58,082 nucleotides of DNA from Clostridium sp. CAG:508 (GCA_000435755.1 FR889081.1:24466-82547), one strand, 5' to 3'. Positions 32,512 to 42,375 are shown, counted from the stretch's first letter. The notes: generated from the sequence alone by a model not told the origin. Program-made: numbers and translations.

Positions 32512-33522
32512 TTATTGTGGTGCTCTTAGACCATATATGCATTTATTCAGACAAGTATTACTATTTGGTGATACCCTTCTAATTGCATTACCACTTCCTG
32601 CCGCATATACTTGACCGTCTCCCGCATATATTTCAACATGTCCAGCACATACAACAATATCTCCTGGTTTTAATTCGGATTTTGCCACCCTTGTAAAGCC
32701 TTTATTTTTTTCTAAGAATTCGGCTAGATTTTCCGCTCCATTACAATAATTAGTATTATGTTCCTCTGCAGTCATATATCCAGCCTCCTGCATTACCCAC
32801 GATACAAATGTTGCACAGCATGTTTTTCTTGTCTGTGGGCTGACTTTTGATCCCTCAAATGTAGATGACAAATAATGTTTTCCTCTACCCATTTTATCAC
32901 ATTCTTCAAATTTGTTTCCACCATATACACAATAAACATAATTGTTTTCTTCCATATATTGATGTATAATTTGTGCCCATTCAATTATAGCTCCACCCTC
33001 TGGTGTAAAACTATGTGTTGCGATATTATATCCTGTCTTAAATAACAACCATTCTGCTTTTCTTCTTGTAACCAAACCTGCCAATATGTTACCTGCGCCA
33101 TCTTTTGTAGGTGTATTCATATAGTTTTTATATAAAGCATGGTTATACATTGCATCATTTTCTGCTATACCGTATTCATTATCTTTTTCGTTCCAGTATT
33201 TATTATATGCATCTTTAAATCCAACTATATTTCCGCAATTATAATATCTACTAACTAGTGCTATAATTTGATATGATTTTAACCCCAAACCATTTGTTGC
33301 TGTCTCTACTGATGCTTTCATTTCAGATAATATCTCTTCTTCTATACTGTCTACTAATTCATTATCTACTTTATCTCCTTCTTTTAGAGTAGAAGGATCT
33401 ATTCCTCTCGCTATAAATCTTGAGCCCTGTGCTTCTATATTAACTCCATATCCAACAGTTCTATTTCCAGCTGAATCTTTATATACAACATATTGTCCGG
33501 CCCTCTTCTCTCGTACCTTCAA
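32512..33522 (-). CDS. C-terminal part of CwlT-like wall hydrolase: lysozyme remainder + NlpC/P60
   Basis: Continuation, in another frame, of the upstream gene (33479-35281). The first 175 residues carry the rest of a phage-type lysozyme domain (VVYKDSAGNRTVGYGVN, then helices to TRRKAEWLLF); the catalytic Glu of the FEG motif is in the upstream frame. The second half is an NlpC/P60-type peptidase with Cys in TCCATFVSW and His in CAGHVEIYAGDG, which cuts stem peptides. The frame's first start-like codon is TTG at 33522 without a binding site, so independent translation is unlikely. One extra G in GGG (33501-33503) explains the break. Lysozyme + NlpC/P60 is the make-up of CwlT-type hydrolases of Gram-positive conjugation systems. 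Confidence 0.85.
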   Translation of the reverse strand: MKVREKRAGQYVVYKDSAGNRTVGYGVNIEAQGSRFIARGIDPSTLKEGDKVDNELVDSIEEEILSEMKASVETATNGLGLKSYQIIALVSRYYNCGNIVGFKDAYNKYWNEKDNEYGIAENDAMYNHALYKNYMNTPTKDGAGNILAGLVTRRKAEWLLFKTGYNIATHSFTPEGGAIIEWAQIIHQYMEENNYVYCVYGGNKFEECDKMGRGKHYLSSTFEGSKVSPQTRKTCCATFVSWVMQEAGYMTAEEHNTNYCNGAENLAEFLEKNKGFTRVAKSELKPGDIVVCAGHVEIYAGDGQVYAAGSGNAIRRVSPNSNTCLNKCIYGLRAPQ

Positions 33523-35281
33523 AATACCTTATAAAAGCTTTTAAAGATCCTAAGCCTGATATTTCACTGAAATCCTTGATATCAAATATGCTAAAATCAA
33601 GCTCTTTTACGCCATAGTCCTTTCCAGTATATTTATACATAACATATCTCATGACTTGTTCTAAGTTTTGTAATCTTCCGTCTTTTTCCATTAAGCCAAA
33701 TAGCCATTCAGCTCCACTTACCATATTTGTTTTTCCTGCTGCTTCATATCTATTTGAATTTGGAATTTTAAAGTAGTCATCTAATAGTCCTAGGAATGTT
33801 GTTTTGTCATCAACTGTAAAATTGTTTTTTACTTGTCTTCTTTCATTTTTATATGAATCTTGTGTTACACCATTACTACCCTTTTCACCTGTTTTGTCTA
33901 TTACACCTCTTCTTGGTTCTTCTTTATATGTTGTTCCTGTTATATTAGTTGTAAATGTCCTACATTTGTCTGTATTCCAAACTACAGTTTCACCTGCTGG
34001 TGGATCTCCAGGTTCTGGGTCTTCAGCAAGTGATGGGTCTTCATTTGCTGTATATGTTTCAGAATTATAATAAGGATCTTGGTTATCTATTTTATATGTT
34101 ACTCTTTGCTCATAAAACCAAGTTCTAGCATATGTTATTTTAGGTGTAGGAATAACTGTAGTTGTAGTTGTTGTAATTTTCCTTGAATGGTTTTTGGGCT
34201 CTCCTCCTCTTGTTTCTGTATTTATTACCACACCCTGTTTCTTTGTTTCATAGGTTGTTTTAGTCTGGGTAGTATATTCATATGTATCTGTTTCTACATT
34301 TACAGTTTTTGTATCCATAATTGTTAATTCTATTCTACTATTCTTCACCATATCTGTAACTGCAGATACAAATTCAGGATTTTGTGATACCATAGTTAAA
34401 TATATAAAAAAGTTCATTGGAGTAGTATATTGTGAGATAGCACTTTTATAATCTATATGTTTTAAACTAATTATAACTTCATCGGCTTTTCCCGTAGTTT
34501 CTATTTTTGTCCACTGTGCTATTACTAGTTTACCTTCATCATCTATTGAATAATGATTTTTTATAGTATTTAATCCTTTTTCATTGTTTTTTGCTGCTTC
34601 TTCTTGCATCGTCGAATATGACATCCACGACATAGGAGTTGCTTTCGAATTTTCATTTATATATTCCTGATCATTTGCTCTATATATGTATACTTGTCCA
34701 TATGTTTTTTGGTTATATGCATTACCACTTGCAATCACTGGTTCATAGTGAGGTGTTTCTGTTACAAGTTGTGCCTCTAAAAATTTCCTTACATATTTTT
34801 TAGAAGCTTCTTCTTGTTTTGCTTTTAATGTTTCATCTGTGTCCGTATCATCGGTTTCTATATCTCCCAGTAACCACAGGTCATCCATATCGAAGCCCAT
34901 TTCTTGAATGTTATCAATAACTTTTTTGATATCATCATCTTTGATAGTAATTGAACCATCCCATGAATCATCTGCTGTAAAAAGGTTTACGAATGAATTT
35001 ATTACACTCTGAATAGTATTTCCTATTGTATCAAATATACTAAATAATGACATTGCTAATGATACAACTACAATTATAGGTATTAATATTGCAGATATTA
35101 TTGCTATTCTAACTTTTTTGTTTTTTAAAAGACTAAATCCATTCTTTACTGCACCAAGTACATTTCCAGTAGATACGTTTTTAGCTAAGTTAGCTCCATC
35201 TCTTACTGCATCTTTTGTGTCTTGAATAGTATCACTTGCTTTTTCTGCTAAGCTTTGTTCATTATTTTGTTCTTCATCCAT
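33479..35281 (-). CDS. N-terminal part of CwlT/VirB1-like membrane-anchored wall hydrolase
   Basis: 600 residues as read. Acidic cytoplasmic start (1-55), membrane helix about 57-80, a large extracytoplasmic region rich in Thr with TTTTTVIPTPK and ETYTANEDPSL-type linkers, then at the C-terminus the start of a lysozyme domain, LKAFIRYFEG, after which the frame ends within 11 codons (EEGRTICCI). The catalytic Glu is that of FEG. Removing one G restores TREEAGQYVVYKDSAGNRTVGYGVN and a single protein of about 920 residues ending at 32512. Role: opening peptidoglycan for the type IV channel. GAAGGTGAG precedes the ATG. 16 bp after the VirB8-like gene. Confidence 0.85.
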   Translation of the reverse strand: MDEEQNNEQSLAEKASDTIQDTKDAVRDGANLAKNVSTGNVLGAVKNGFSLLKNKKVRIAIISAILIPIIVVVSLAMSLFSIFDTIGNTIQSVINSFVNLFTADDSWDGSITIKDDDIKKVIDNIQEMGFDMDDLWLLGDIETDDTDTDETLKAKQEEASKKYVRKFLEAQLVTETPHYEPVIASGNAYNQKTYGQVYIYRANDQEYINENSKATPMSWMSYSTMQEEAAKNNEKGLNTIKNHYSIDDEGKLVIAQWTKIETTGKADEVIISLKHIDYKSAISQYTTPMNFFIYLTMVSQNPEFVSAVTDMVKNSRIELTIMDTKTVNVETDTYEYTTQTKTTYETKKQGVVINTETRGGEPKNHSRKITTTTTTVIPTPKITYARTWFYEQRVTYKIDNQDPYYNSETYTANEDPSLAEDPEPGDPPAGETVVWNTDKCRTFTTNITGTTYKEEPRRGVIDKTGEKGSNGVTQDSYKNERRQVKNNFTVDDKTTFLGLLDDYFKIPNSNRYEAAGKTNMVSGAEWLFGLMEKDGRLQNLEQVMRYVMYKYTGKDYGVKELDFSIFDIKDFSEISGLGSLKAFIRYFEGTREEGRTICCI

Positions 35282-35297
35282 TTTCTCACCTTCTTTG

Positions 35298-36233
35298 CTA
35301 GATTTTTATTGTTATACTTGTTTTTGTATTTGTTTCTTGGTTTAGAGTTATATTTCCAAATTGTATCTTTTCTATTACTCTAGTTGGAGCATATATTTTA
35401 TTAAATGAAATGTTTAATTCCGTAGTTCTTCCTGCTCTTAATAATAAATTATATTCTGGGATTTCATGTAAAAAAGCCACATATTTCGTATCATTTTTAT
35501 CTAACAAACAAATATCTTCGCTGTTTTTCCCATCACTAAGTAAAATTGTAATTGAATTATTATTTTTTATTGTTATTTTGTATTGTTCATAACTTCTATA
35601 TACTTTTTTGCTCTTTATTGTTATTTCTATATTGTTTGTTACTTGAGTTTTATTTATTTCTTGATTTTTTATAAAGTTATTTATATTAAGTTTTCTTTCC
35701 CCATCTTGATTTATTATTGTTATATAATCCTCGAAATTATTATTTGCTCCAGTTCCACCTGTTGCTAACAAATTATCTTCATAATATGTTATTTTATATG
35801 TATATGAACCTGCTTCAGTATATAACAATTCTAAGTTGTATGTTTTTTTAGTTTTAAAGATTCTATTATAATAATCATTTATAAACTCATTAATGTTATT
35901 ATTAAATTCTTCTTTACAGTCATTTGATAATAACTCATATGATTTTTGCGTTTGATTATTGTTACAATAATCAACAAAAGTTTTTATGATGTCAGTGTTC
36001 TCCTTAGTAACTGTCTCTGACACATTTTGCCCTGTTATAGTTGATCTGGTTGGTTTTTGTAAGTCTGTTACTTTTGAAATTGTGTTTGTTCTGTTATTAT
36101 TGATTTTATCTGCATTCTGTTTTTTTACAATCTGATTTGCAACCTGTATAATTATAAAAACAAAAGCTATAACAGCTATCGTTATTATTATCTTTCGTTT
36201 GTTTTGATTCCAGTATCTTAATAACTTTATCAT
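35298..36233 (-). CDS. VirB8/TcpC-like anchored component of the type IV secretion locus
   Basis: 311 residues. Short basic cytoplasmic part, one helix (about 13-33), Thr/Asn-rich linker, then an extracytoplasmic alpha+beta domain starting TFVDYCNNNQTQKSYELLSNDCKEEF near 105, a typical NTF2-like opening of VirB8/TcpC channel proteins, and a beta-rich C-terminal domain. Family assignment is by architecture and position, not by clear motif. AAAGGAGAGC precedes the ATG. Sits between the VirB6-like and CwlT-like genes, where Gram-positive systems usually encode VirB8. Confidence 0.6.
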   Translation of the reverse strand: MIKLLRYWNQNKRKIIITIAVIAFVFIIIQVANQIVKKQNADKINNNRTNTISKVTDLQKPTRSTITGQNVSETVTKENTDIIKTFVDYCNNNQTQKSYELLSNDCKEEFNNNINEFINDYYNRIFKTKKTYNLELLYTEAGSYTYKITYYEDNLLATGGTGANNNFEDYITIINQDGERKLNINNFIKNQEINKTQVTNNIEITIKSKKVYRSYEQYKITIKNNNSITILLSDGKNSEDICLLDKNDTKYVAFLHEIPEYNLLLRAGRTTELNISFNKIYAPTRVIEKIQFGNITLNQETNTKTSITIKI

Positions 36234-36255
36234 TGTTATAGCTCTCCTTTATTTA

Positions 36256-36846
36256 TTAATCTTTCACACCTTTAGCTGCTTTAATATACTTAACCGCTCT
36301 ACTTGCCTCTTTTCCTGCATCAGAACTACTATATCCACCCTTTTCAAGTGCAGATTTTAAGCTATTTGTTAAGTTAGTTACTTTTTGTTTATCTCTTAAA
36401 TCCTTTGCATCATATCCTTTTGCTTCTTTCATTACTCTTGCTATATATCCTTGTACATCTGTATCATCACTGACTGGTCCTAGTTCCTTCTTTAATTTAT
36501 CTTCTAGCTTAATTGCTTTTATAGCATTATCGCCATCTATTCCACGTGCACTATAATAAGCTCCTTGCTCTTTTTTAGCTTTAAGTTCTGATTTAGATAG
36601 TGCTGAGCCATCTTCATGTTTAAATTCGTGTTGATATATTGCATCATACTCTGTACTCTTTACATAGTCTCTTTCAGCCTGAGAAATAAGAGTATCTGGA
36701 CCATAAGCACCTTCTTTATAAGCTTCTGAGATTGATGATCTTGCTGAGCTTATCGCTCCCGGAAGTGCTGCACTACTTAATGCTGCTCCTGCTGTTGTAT
36801 ATTTCCAAACATCTCCTAATTCGTCTCCTGCTATTCCTGCAGCCAT
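36256..36846 (-). CDS. C-terminal fragment of the VirB6-like protein
   Basis: 196 residues from the first ATG, but the frame is open upstream to about 37080 and continues the VirB6-like protein: after its frameshift the sequence runs NKFAGTNLGQKTIKFGRTIG through VGKAAPGAILG to this ATG. It is Ala/Gly-rich with amphipathic helices, then a charged C-terminal region (LKAKKEQGAYYSARGIDGDN). No enzymatic motif. The ATG at 36846 has no strong ribosome binding site, so separate expression is doubtful. Best read as the cytoplasmic tail of a protein of about 850 residues. Confidence 0.7.
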   Translation of the reverse strand: MAAGIAGDELGDVWKYTTAGAALSSAALPGAISSARSSISEAYKEGAYGPDTLISQAERDYVKSTEYDAIYQHEFKHEDGSALSKSELKAKKEQGAYYSARGIDGDNAIKAIKLEDKLKKELGPVSDDTDVQGYIARVMKEAKGYDAKDLRDKQKVTNLTNSLKSALEKGGYSSSDAGKEASRAVKYIKAAKGVKD

Positions 36847-37024
36847 TCCAAGTATAGCTCCAGGTGCCGCTTTGCCTACTGTTTTTGCTGTACCTATAGC
36901 TGCTTTCTTAGCAACATTAAACGTTCCTCTTGCTGTATTTCTAATTGGTTTAGGAATATATCCTATTCCTTTTTTAGCTAAATCTTTTACAGATTTTGCT
37001 CCATTTCCTATTGTTCTTCCAAAT

Positions 37025-38812
37025 TTAATTGTTTTTTGTCCAAGGTTTGTTCCGGCAAATTTGTTTCCGTAATTCTTTTCCTAAATTTTTAGTGCTGTCT
37101 CCTATCCATTCTCCAAAACCTCTAGCATCATCTTGTTTCCAAGCAAATGCTCTCTTCCACATTCCATCCGTATTTTGTTCTGTTGGTTGAGTTTGAGTAT
37201 CTTGGTCCGAATATTTTTCTGGATTTAAGTACATGTCATTATCATCCCATGTATCCACTGGTTGATTATTGCCTTGATTACCTGAATTGTTATCATTATT
37301 TTTATTTTGATTGTTTGATAATTCAGGTTTTCCTTGTTCTAAATTACCATTTGAATCTGATGTTCCGTTTTTGCCTACTCCTGTTTCTGCTAAGCTTGGT
37401 GTATCTGCTTCTGGGGTTTTCTTCGTCTTAATATTGCCTTTTCCTCCACTGCTTCCACCCTTGTTACCTTTTGAACTTAAGAAGTTTTTAGCCATATTCA
37501 TTGCTGCAGCACCACCTGCTACACCTACTAGTCCTCCTAATGCTCCTGCTGTTGATGCTTTTTCAAATCCAAAGAATTTTCTTAATAGTTTTTCTGCCGG
37601 TGTTATGAATGCTAGTGCAATAATTGCAAATATTGGGTTTTTGGCTGTTAATTCTACTGCTGAACTAACAAATATTGTATATATAATTAAATGGAATGGC
37701 TGTAATAGTGCATTGAATATGTATTCTTTGATCCACATATCAAATGCTTGTGCTTTTCCATCTTTTAGTTTATCTATAGGATATGTTAATGCTACTAATG
37801 GTGCTATTAAAGTCAAAAATGCCATTATTATTACCCTTTTCAAATAATAAAAAGTAAATAAACATGTATATATTACCATTGCTATATAAAAAATTAGATA
37901 TAAAAGTTTATTCCATCCATTATTAGATTGCATATTAAATCTAATTAATCCCATTAAATCAGTACTAAACTGCACATCTTTTTCCCCAGCTTTTACTGCT
38001 GTCTCACCATCATCTTCTACTATTCTTACAGTAATATTATTTCCATTTAACCCATCTGTTGCTCCATTCAATGCATTTGAAATTTCTTCAACAATAGTAA
38101 TAGTAAATGTCATAATATAATGTAAACAGAATAGTAAACACATTGCAATGAGCCAATCCATCAGCATTTGTTTATACTTAGCCTTATCAGATGATGTACT
38201 GCTTATAATTATTCTAATTCCCACATATACAAGTACCAACATTAAACCAACAATTGCTAAATTTCTTAAAGCTACATACCAACTTGCTATAGTATCATGA
38301 AGTTGTATTGCAACTGATCGTTCCTGCATTTCTGTATTACCATTCCATTGATTTGGATTAACAAAGTTTATATCCAGTGCTGGAATTAAATTTGCAAAAA
38401 TTTTATCCGGAGTATATTTGAATGTAGGAATATAATAATTCGCACCTCCAAACAAAATCTTTTTATCCAAACCACTTTCCTTTATTTTTTCCATTGGTTC
38501 TGCGCCTGCTGGATACTGGAACTCATCATATTTTCCATTTTCATTTTTTAGAAAATCTTTTGGATCTGCTAAAAATAAATTTAAAACTCCTCCATCATCA
38601 CTGTTATTCATTTGACCATCAACCAAAAACGCTTGTAGTCCTCCAACTACGACATCAAATAGTGTTCCTATCAAGTCAAATAGTGGATCTAATAATACAC
38701 CGCCTATGCCAGCTTGAGAACGAACTGGAACTGCAAAACTAAGTAATGATACTATCATTATCGATATTACTGTCTTTTGTATTATTTTGTTTTTAGTAAT
38801 TAGTTTTTTCAT
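37025..38812 (-). CDS. VirB6/TrbL-like polytopic membrane protein, frameshifted near its 3' end
   Basis: 595 residues as read. Signal-like helix 1-30, extracytoplasmic segment of about 150 residues, then five or six helices (about 185-205, 225-245, 305-330, 335-350, 375-400), followed by a Gly/Asn/Gln-rich linker with NQNKNNDNNSGNQGNNQ. This is the layout of VirB6/TrbL inner-membrane channel proteins of type IV systems. The frame ends in LRKQICRNKPWTKNN; one extra A in AAAA (plus strand 37076-37079) explains the change, and the next frame continues to 36256. Starts 9 bp after the VirB4 gene. Confidence 0.82.
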   Translation of the reverse strand: MKKLITKNKIIQKTVISIMIVSLLSFAVPVRSQAGIGGVLLDPLFDLIGTLFDVVVGGLQAFLVDGQMNNSDDGGVLNLFLADPKDFLKNENGKYDEFQYPAGAEPMEKIKESGLDKKILFGGANYYIPTFKYTPDKIFANLIPALDINFVNPNQWNGNTEMQERSVAIQLHDTIASWYVALRNLAIVGLMLVLVYVGIRIIISSTSSDKAKYKQMLMDWLIAMCLLFCLHYIMTFTITIVEEISNALNGATDGLNGNNITVRIVEDDGETAVKAGEKDVQFSTDLMGLIRFNMQSNNGWNKLLYLIFYIAMVIYTCLFTFYYLKRVIIMAFLTLIAPLVALTYPIDKLKDGKAQAFDMWIKEYIFNALLQPFHLIIYTIFVSSAVELTAKNPIFAIIALAFITPAEKLLRKFFGFEKASTAGALGGLVGVAGGAAAMNMAKNFLSSKGNKGGSSGGKGNIKTKKTPEADTPSLAETGVGKNGTSDSNGNLEQGKPELSNNQNKNNDNNSGNQGNNQPVDTWDDNDMYLNPEKYSDQDTQTQPTEQNTDGMWKRAFAWKQDDARGFGEWIGDSTKNLGKELRKQICRNKPWTKNN

Positions 38813-38821
38813 ACCTTCCCC

Positions 38822-40807
38822 CTAATAAATTTCTTGTCTTCTCTTTTGGCTCTTCATCTGTGCTAATTTATTTAAGTTCGTTTCAACGAATTCAAATTCT
38901 TTTGCTGTAGGCTGTATTTGAATAATTGCGCTATCTGCTCCTACTTTTAGTAATCCTTCTCCTTTAAAGCAAGTGATTAAGAAATTTGCTTCTCCTTCAC
39001 TTAGTTTAAATACTTCTTTTAAGTATTGTATTTCTGATTTATCTTGTGCTAAAAATAGCTTTGTATCTGATGATGTTAATACTGCTTGTGCCTCTGGTTT
39101 TTCATAGAAATCTTGGAATCTTTGTGAAATGATTGCCAAAGATACATTTCTTTTTCTAGCACGTCTAGCCATAGTGTTTAAGAAGTCTACGGCTTCTGGG
39201 TATGGTAAAAGCATCCATGCTTCATCTACTAGTACCCTTTTCTTTGCTGCTTTTGTTCTATCTTCACTATTTTTCTTAACATATTTTTCCCAAATCCATG
39301 CTAGCAAAATTTGTTGTGCTAGTGGTCTTGCAAATCTTTCTTCTAGTTGTGATATATCTAGATTGATAAACAACGTACCATCTAATAAATCAAAGGTAGA
39401 TTGTCCATCAAAATATGCCATCTGTCCATCATATTCTCTTATGTATTGTTTCATAACTTTTAGTAAATAGCTATAATGGAAGCTATAGTCTTTGTTTGTA
39501 TTCTCCGATGCTTTGTTTTGTATTCTTCTATACCAAGATCCTATTGTTGGCATTTCTTTTTTATCTTTTCCAAGCATATTTCCATCTAAACTATTACTTG
39601 AAGCTTGATATAAACTGTTTGGATCTGAATTTATTCCATGTGCTGCATATTCCTCTGCAACTGATTCTGCTATAATTTGTTTTGTAAGCTCATTTACTTC
39701 TTGGCTTCTTGTACTTCCTCTTGCCATTGTAAGTAAGGCTTGTGTTACGTCTTCTACTTTGTTTTCAACATTAAGTACTAATCTTTCTCTTCCTGTGATT
39801 TCGTCTTTTACGACCTCTGTTTCAATATCAAATATATTTATAACTGTTTTTGATGTTGGTGAAAGTACCACATTTATTCCACCTAAGCTTTCTGCAACTA
39901 TACTATACTCGCCTTCAGCATCTAGTGCTAAGCTTTGTATTCCCATCAATACTGCTGAACGAGAAATTAAAGTTTTCATTGTAACTGATTTACCAGCACC
40001 AGATTTAGCAAATATAACCATGTTATAGTTTGTTAATGAATTGTGGAAATTATCAAACAAAATTGGCACTCCAGTTTGTTTATTTACTCCTAGTGGTATT
40101 CCTGAAGGATGTCCAACCTCTGATGTCGTAAATGGGAATACAGTTCCCATAGATCTACGGTCAAAGGTATGTACTTTTTTAATTTTATCTTCCATTAATG
40201 GTAAATTTGATTGGAAAGCCTCTTCTTGCATTGCCCATGCACTTTTTATATTTACCAAAGATTTAGACATTTCTGTTGCTAATAGCTTTGTATATTTGTC
40301 TAGGTCCTCTAGGCTATATGCAAATAAAGTTGCTACAATTGATGCTTCGTAAAGTTTATTATATCCTGCTGCTATTTCATCTCTTAATTGCTCTGCCTCA
40401 AATCTTTTTTGACTTAATGTACTTTCTCTATTGATATTACCCCTATCTGCTGCCACAATTCTTTCTGTTTCTAGTTCATTTATAACTCTGTTTAATTCAT
40501 TTTGTGATCTAGATTCTTGAATTGGATTTATATATATTGATGTGTTTATATCTCCAAACAAATACATATCTCTAAATAGTTCTGGAAATGTACACATTCT
40601 TGGTAAGCTTGATACAAAAAAGCTTCTTGCATATCTTGTAACATTTGATATTATTTCTAAGTGATCTATATTACTTGTATCAACTCCAGATGGAGCAATT
40701 AATTCTTTTATTGTTTTCTTTTTTAGAATTTTAAATTCTTCTGGCTTTGTGTAGTCATTATGCTGATTTTGTATTACTTCTTCTCTTTGTTTGTTTTTCT
40801 TGCCCAT
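38822..40807 (-). CDS. VirB4-family type IV secretion ATPase
   Basis: About 661 residues from ATG 40807, chosen because GGGAGGTACAG precedes it; the frame extends 7 codons upstream. Walker A AKSGAGKSVTMK near residue 270, Walker B RVLVDEAWMLL near 540, and motifs QRFQDFYEKPEAQAVLTSSDTK of the C-terminal RecA-like domain. VirB4 is the ATPase that powers pilus assembly and substrate transfer at the cytoplasmic face, present in every known type IV system. Overlaps the upstream gene by 50 bp, indicating tight coupling. Confidence 0.95.
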   Translation of the reverse strand: MGKKNKQREEVIQNQHNDYTKPEEFKILKKKTIKELIAPSGVDTSNIDHLEIISNVTRYARSFFVSSLPRMCTFPELFRDMYLFGDINTSIYINPIQESRSQNELNRVINELETERIVAADRGNINRESTLSQKRFEAEQLRDEIAAGYNKLYEASIVATLFAYSLEDLDKYTKLLATEMSKSLVNIKSAWAMQEEAFQSNLPLMEDKIKKVHTFDRRSMGTVFPFTTSEVGHPSGIPLGVNKQTGVPILFDNFHNSLTNYNMVIFAKSGAGKSVTMKTLISRSAVLMGIQSLALDAEGEYSIVAESLGGINVVLSPTSKTVINIFDIETEVVKDEITGRERLVLNVENKVEDVTQALLTMARGSTRSQEVNELTKQIIAESVAEEYAAHGINSDPNSLYQASSNSLDGNMLGKDKKEMPTIGSWYRRIQNKASENTNKDYSFHYSYLLKVMKQYIREYDGQMAYFDGQSTFDLLDGTLFINLDISQLEERFARPLAQQILLAWIWEKYVKKNSEDRTKAAKKRVLVDEAWMLLPYPEAVDFLNTMARRARKRNVSLAIISQRFQDFYEKPEAQAVLTSSDTKLFLAQDKSEIQYLKEVFKLSEGEANFLITCFKGEGLLKVGADSAIIQIQPTAKEFEFVETNLNKLAQMKSQKRRQEIY

Positions 40808-41990
40808 CTTCTGTACCTCCCTCAACATTAGTAGTTTGTTTTTTAGGTCTTCCTCTTCTTTTTGCTGTATCTTGATTTACTTTTTCTATTGCATTTTCTG
40901 CAATGTCTTTTCCTACAATATTTTTATTTTGAGCAATAATCATTTTAGCCATTTGATCTATTAAATCTTCCTTAGATTCTTGTTTTCTTTCTAGTGCTTG
41001 TTCTTTTTCTGATTTTGCTTCTATTACTTTTTGATTTGCTTTATCAAAAGCCTCTTTTTCAATTTGTTCATTAAGTGCTTTCATTTTTTTGTCTACAACA
41101 TCTGGAGCTGTAGAATATAGTTCATCATATCCAGCTTCTATTGCTTTATCTACTCCATAAACCTCTGCATCATCACGGTTATATGCAACATATAGTAAGT
41201 CTACTAAATCATTTGAATTAAGTACTCTTCCGTTTACACCACATACTCCTAAAGTTCTAATAATTGATTGCGCTCTTGTGTATAGTTCTGAAAAAGCTAA
41301 GTTTGTAATTTCTTGTCTGTCAAAATTGTTTTCTCCTAGTTCCTCTGGATAGTATGGAATAACTACATAATATTTTTGATTTAACACATTTTTATTTAAG
41401 CTCATTTTTTCTGTTGTATAAATTATGTCTTTTCCATATTCATATAGGTTTGTTGTTTTAGTTAATTCGTAAAATGCTGCTTTTATTTCTTCATCTGTAT
41501 AATTTCCCGAGTTAACCATTTTATCATATTGTAGCTTTTCCTTTTCTAATTGGCTTTCTATTTCTTGAACTTTTGAACGATATGTTTGTATACTGTTCTC
41601 TAAGTTTATTGTTCTAGTTTGTGTGTATATTTGTACTGGATGTCTTAATGTATTTAAGAATTGTATAAAGCCTTCTTCAACTGCGTTTTTTTCTACTTCT
41701 GACATAAGGTCATAGTTAACACCTTGACATTCTACAACCATTACATATTTTGTACCTTTTTTAGTTATAATCATGTTATCTTCAATTTTGTCAAACTCCA
41801 TAAAATCAAATACTGATTCTACTGTATATGATTTTGTTGTTTTTTCTGCTGATACAGTATTACTTGTTTTTTGAGTATTATCTGTTTTTTGGTTTCTTGA
41901 TTTAAAATATAATATACAAAGAATGCCTAACAAAAGAAACATTACTAATAAAACAGCTATTAATATCATTGTTATTGTATTAATCGTCAT
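40758..41990 (-). CDS. TraC/VirB4 N-domain-like membrane protein of the secretion locus
   Basis: 410 residues from ATG 41990 (AAGGAGGG upstream; the frame extends 8 codons further). Membrane helix about 7-27, then a domain with ITKKGTKYVMVVECQGVNYDLMS and FIQFLNTLRHPVQIYTQTR, resembling the N-terminal substrate domain of VirB4/TraC proteins, without any Walker motif. A Lys/Glu-rich coiled coil and a basic tail (RRGRPKKQTT) follow. Proteins of this kind sit between PrgI and VirB4 in several Gram-positive and Patescibacteria systems. It probably pairs with the VirB4 ATPase just downstream. Confidence 0.75.
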   Translation of the reverse strand: MTINTITMILIAVLLVMFLLLGILCILYFKSRNQKTDNTQKTSNTVSAEKTTKSYTVESVFDFMEFDKIEDNMIITKKGTKYVMVVECQGVNYDLMSEVEKNAVEEGFIQFLNTLRHPVQIYTQTRTINLENSIQTYRSKVQEIESQLEKEKLQYDKMVNSGNYTDEEIKAAFYELTKTTNLYEYGKDIIYTTEKMSLNKNVLNQKYYVVIPYYPEELGENNFDRQEITNLAFSELYTRAQSIIRTLGVCGVNGRVLNSNDLVDLLYVAYNRDDAEVYGVDKAIEAGYDELYSTAPDVVDKKMKALNEQIEKEAFDKANQKVIEAKSEKEQALERKQESKEDLIDQMAKMIIAQNKNIVGKDIAENAIEKVNQDTAKRRGRPKKQTTNVEGGTEDGQEKQTKRRSNTKSA

Positions 41991-42327
41991 TATTGTTTCC
42001 CTCCTTGTATACATATATTTTTTTACCTTTTGCCTTGAATTTTATTGCTCTTTTTATTATATCGTCTATATTTTCTCCACCTGTTTTTTTGCTAAATTCG
42101 AATTTTGCTATTTCTGGAACTTTTATTGTTCCTATTCCAAAACCGAGTAGTGCAAATAATGCCACTATTGCTATTCCCACCATCGTCATATTAAGTAATT
42201 TAAATATAAAGTAGAATATTAAACCTATACCTGCTGCAACAACTGTATATATTAAGCTTTTAGTAGAAAATATAAATAGTATTCTATTTTCACCTTTTAC
42301 ATTTCTGGGTAAGTTATATGTGCCCAT
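41980..42327 (-). CDS. PrgI family (VirB3-like) membrane protein
   Basis: 115 residues. Opens GTYNLPRNVKGENRILFIFS, typical of PrgI, followed by two helices (about 25-45 and 48-67) and a basic C-terminal tail with KRAIKFKAKGKKIYVYKE. PrgI corresponds to VirB3 and is nearly always next to the VirB4 gene in Gram-positive type IV systems. The stop overlaps the next start by 11 bp. First gene after an internal terminator and a second promoter. Confidence 0.88.
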   Translation of the reverse strand: MGTYNLPRNVKGENRILFIFSTKSLIYTVVAAGIGLIFYFIFKLLNMTMVGIAIVALFALLGFGIGTIKVPEIAKFEFSKKTGGENIDDIIKRAIKFKAKGKKIYVYKEGNNNDD

Positions 42328-42375
42328 TATGCTTCCTCCTTTGTTTATTTATATATCTATTTTTACTCAATATAT

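Noticed and set aside
32793..32984. Minus-strand frame of 63 codons inside the NlpC/P60 region
   Set aside because: Alternative frame of a conserved domain; no motif of its own.
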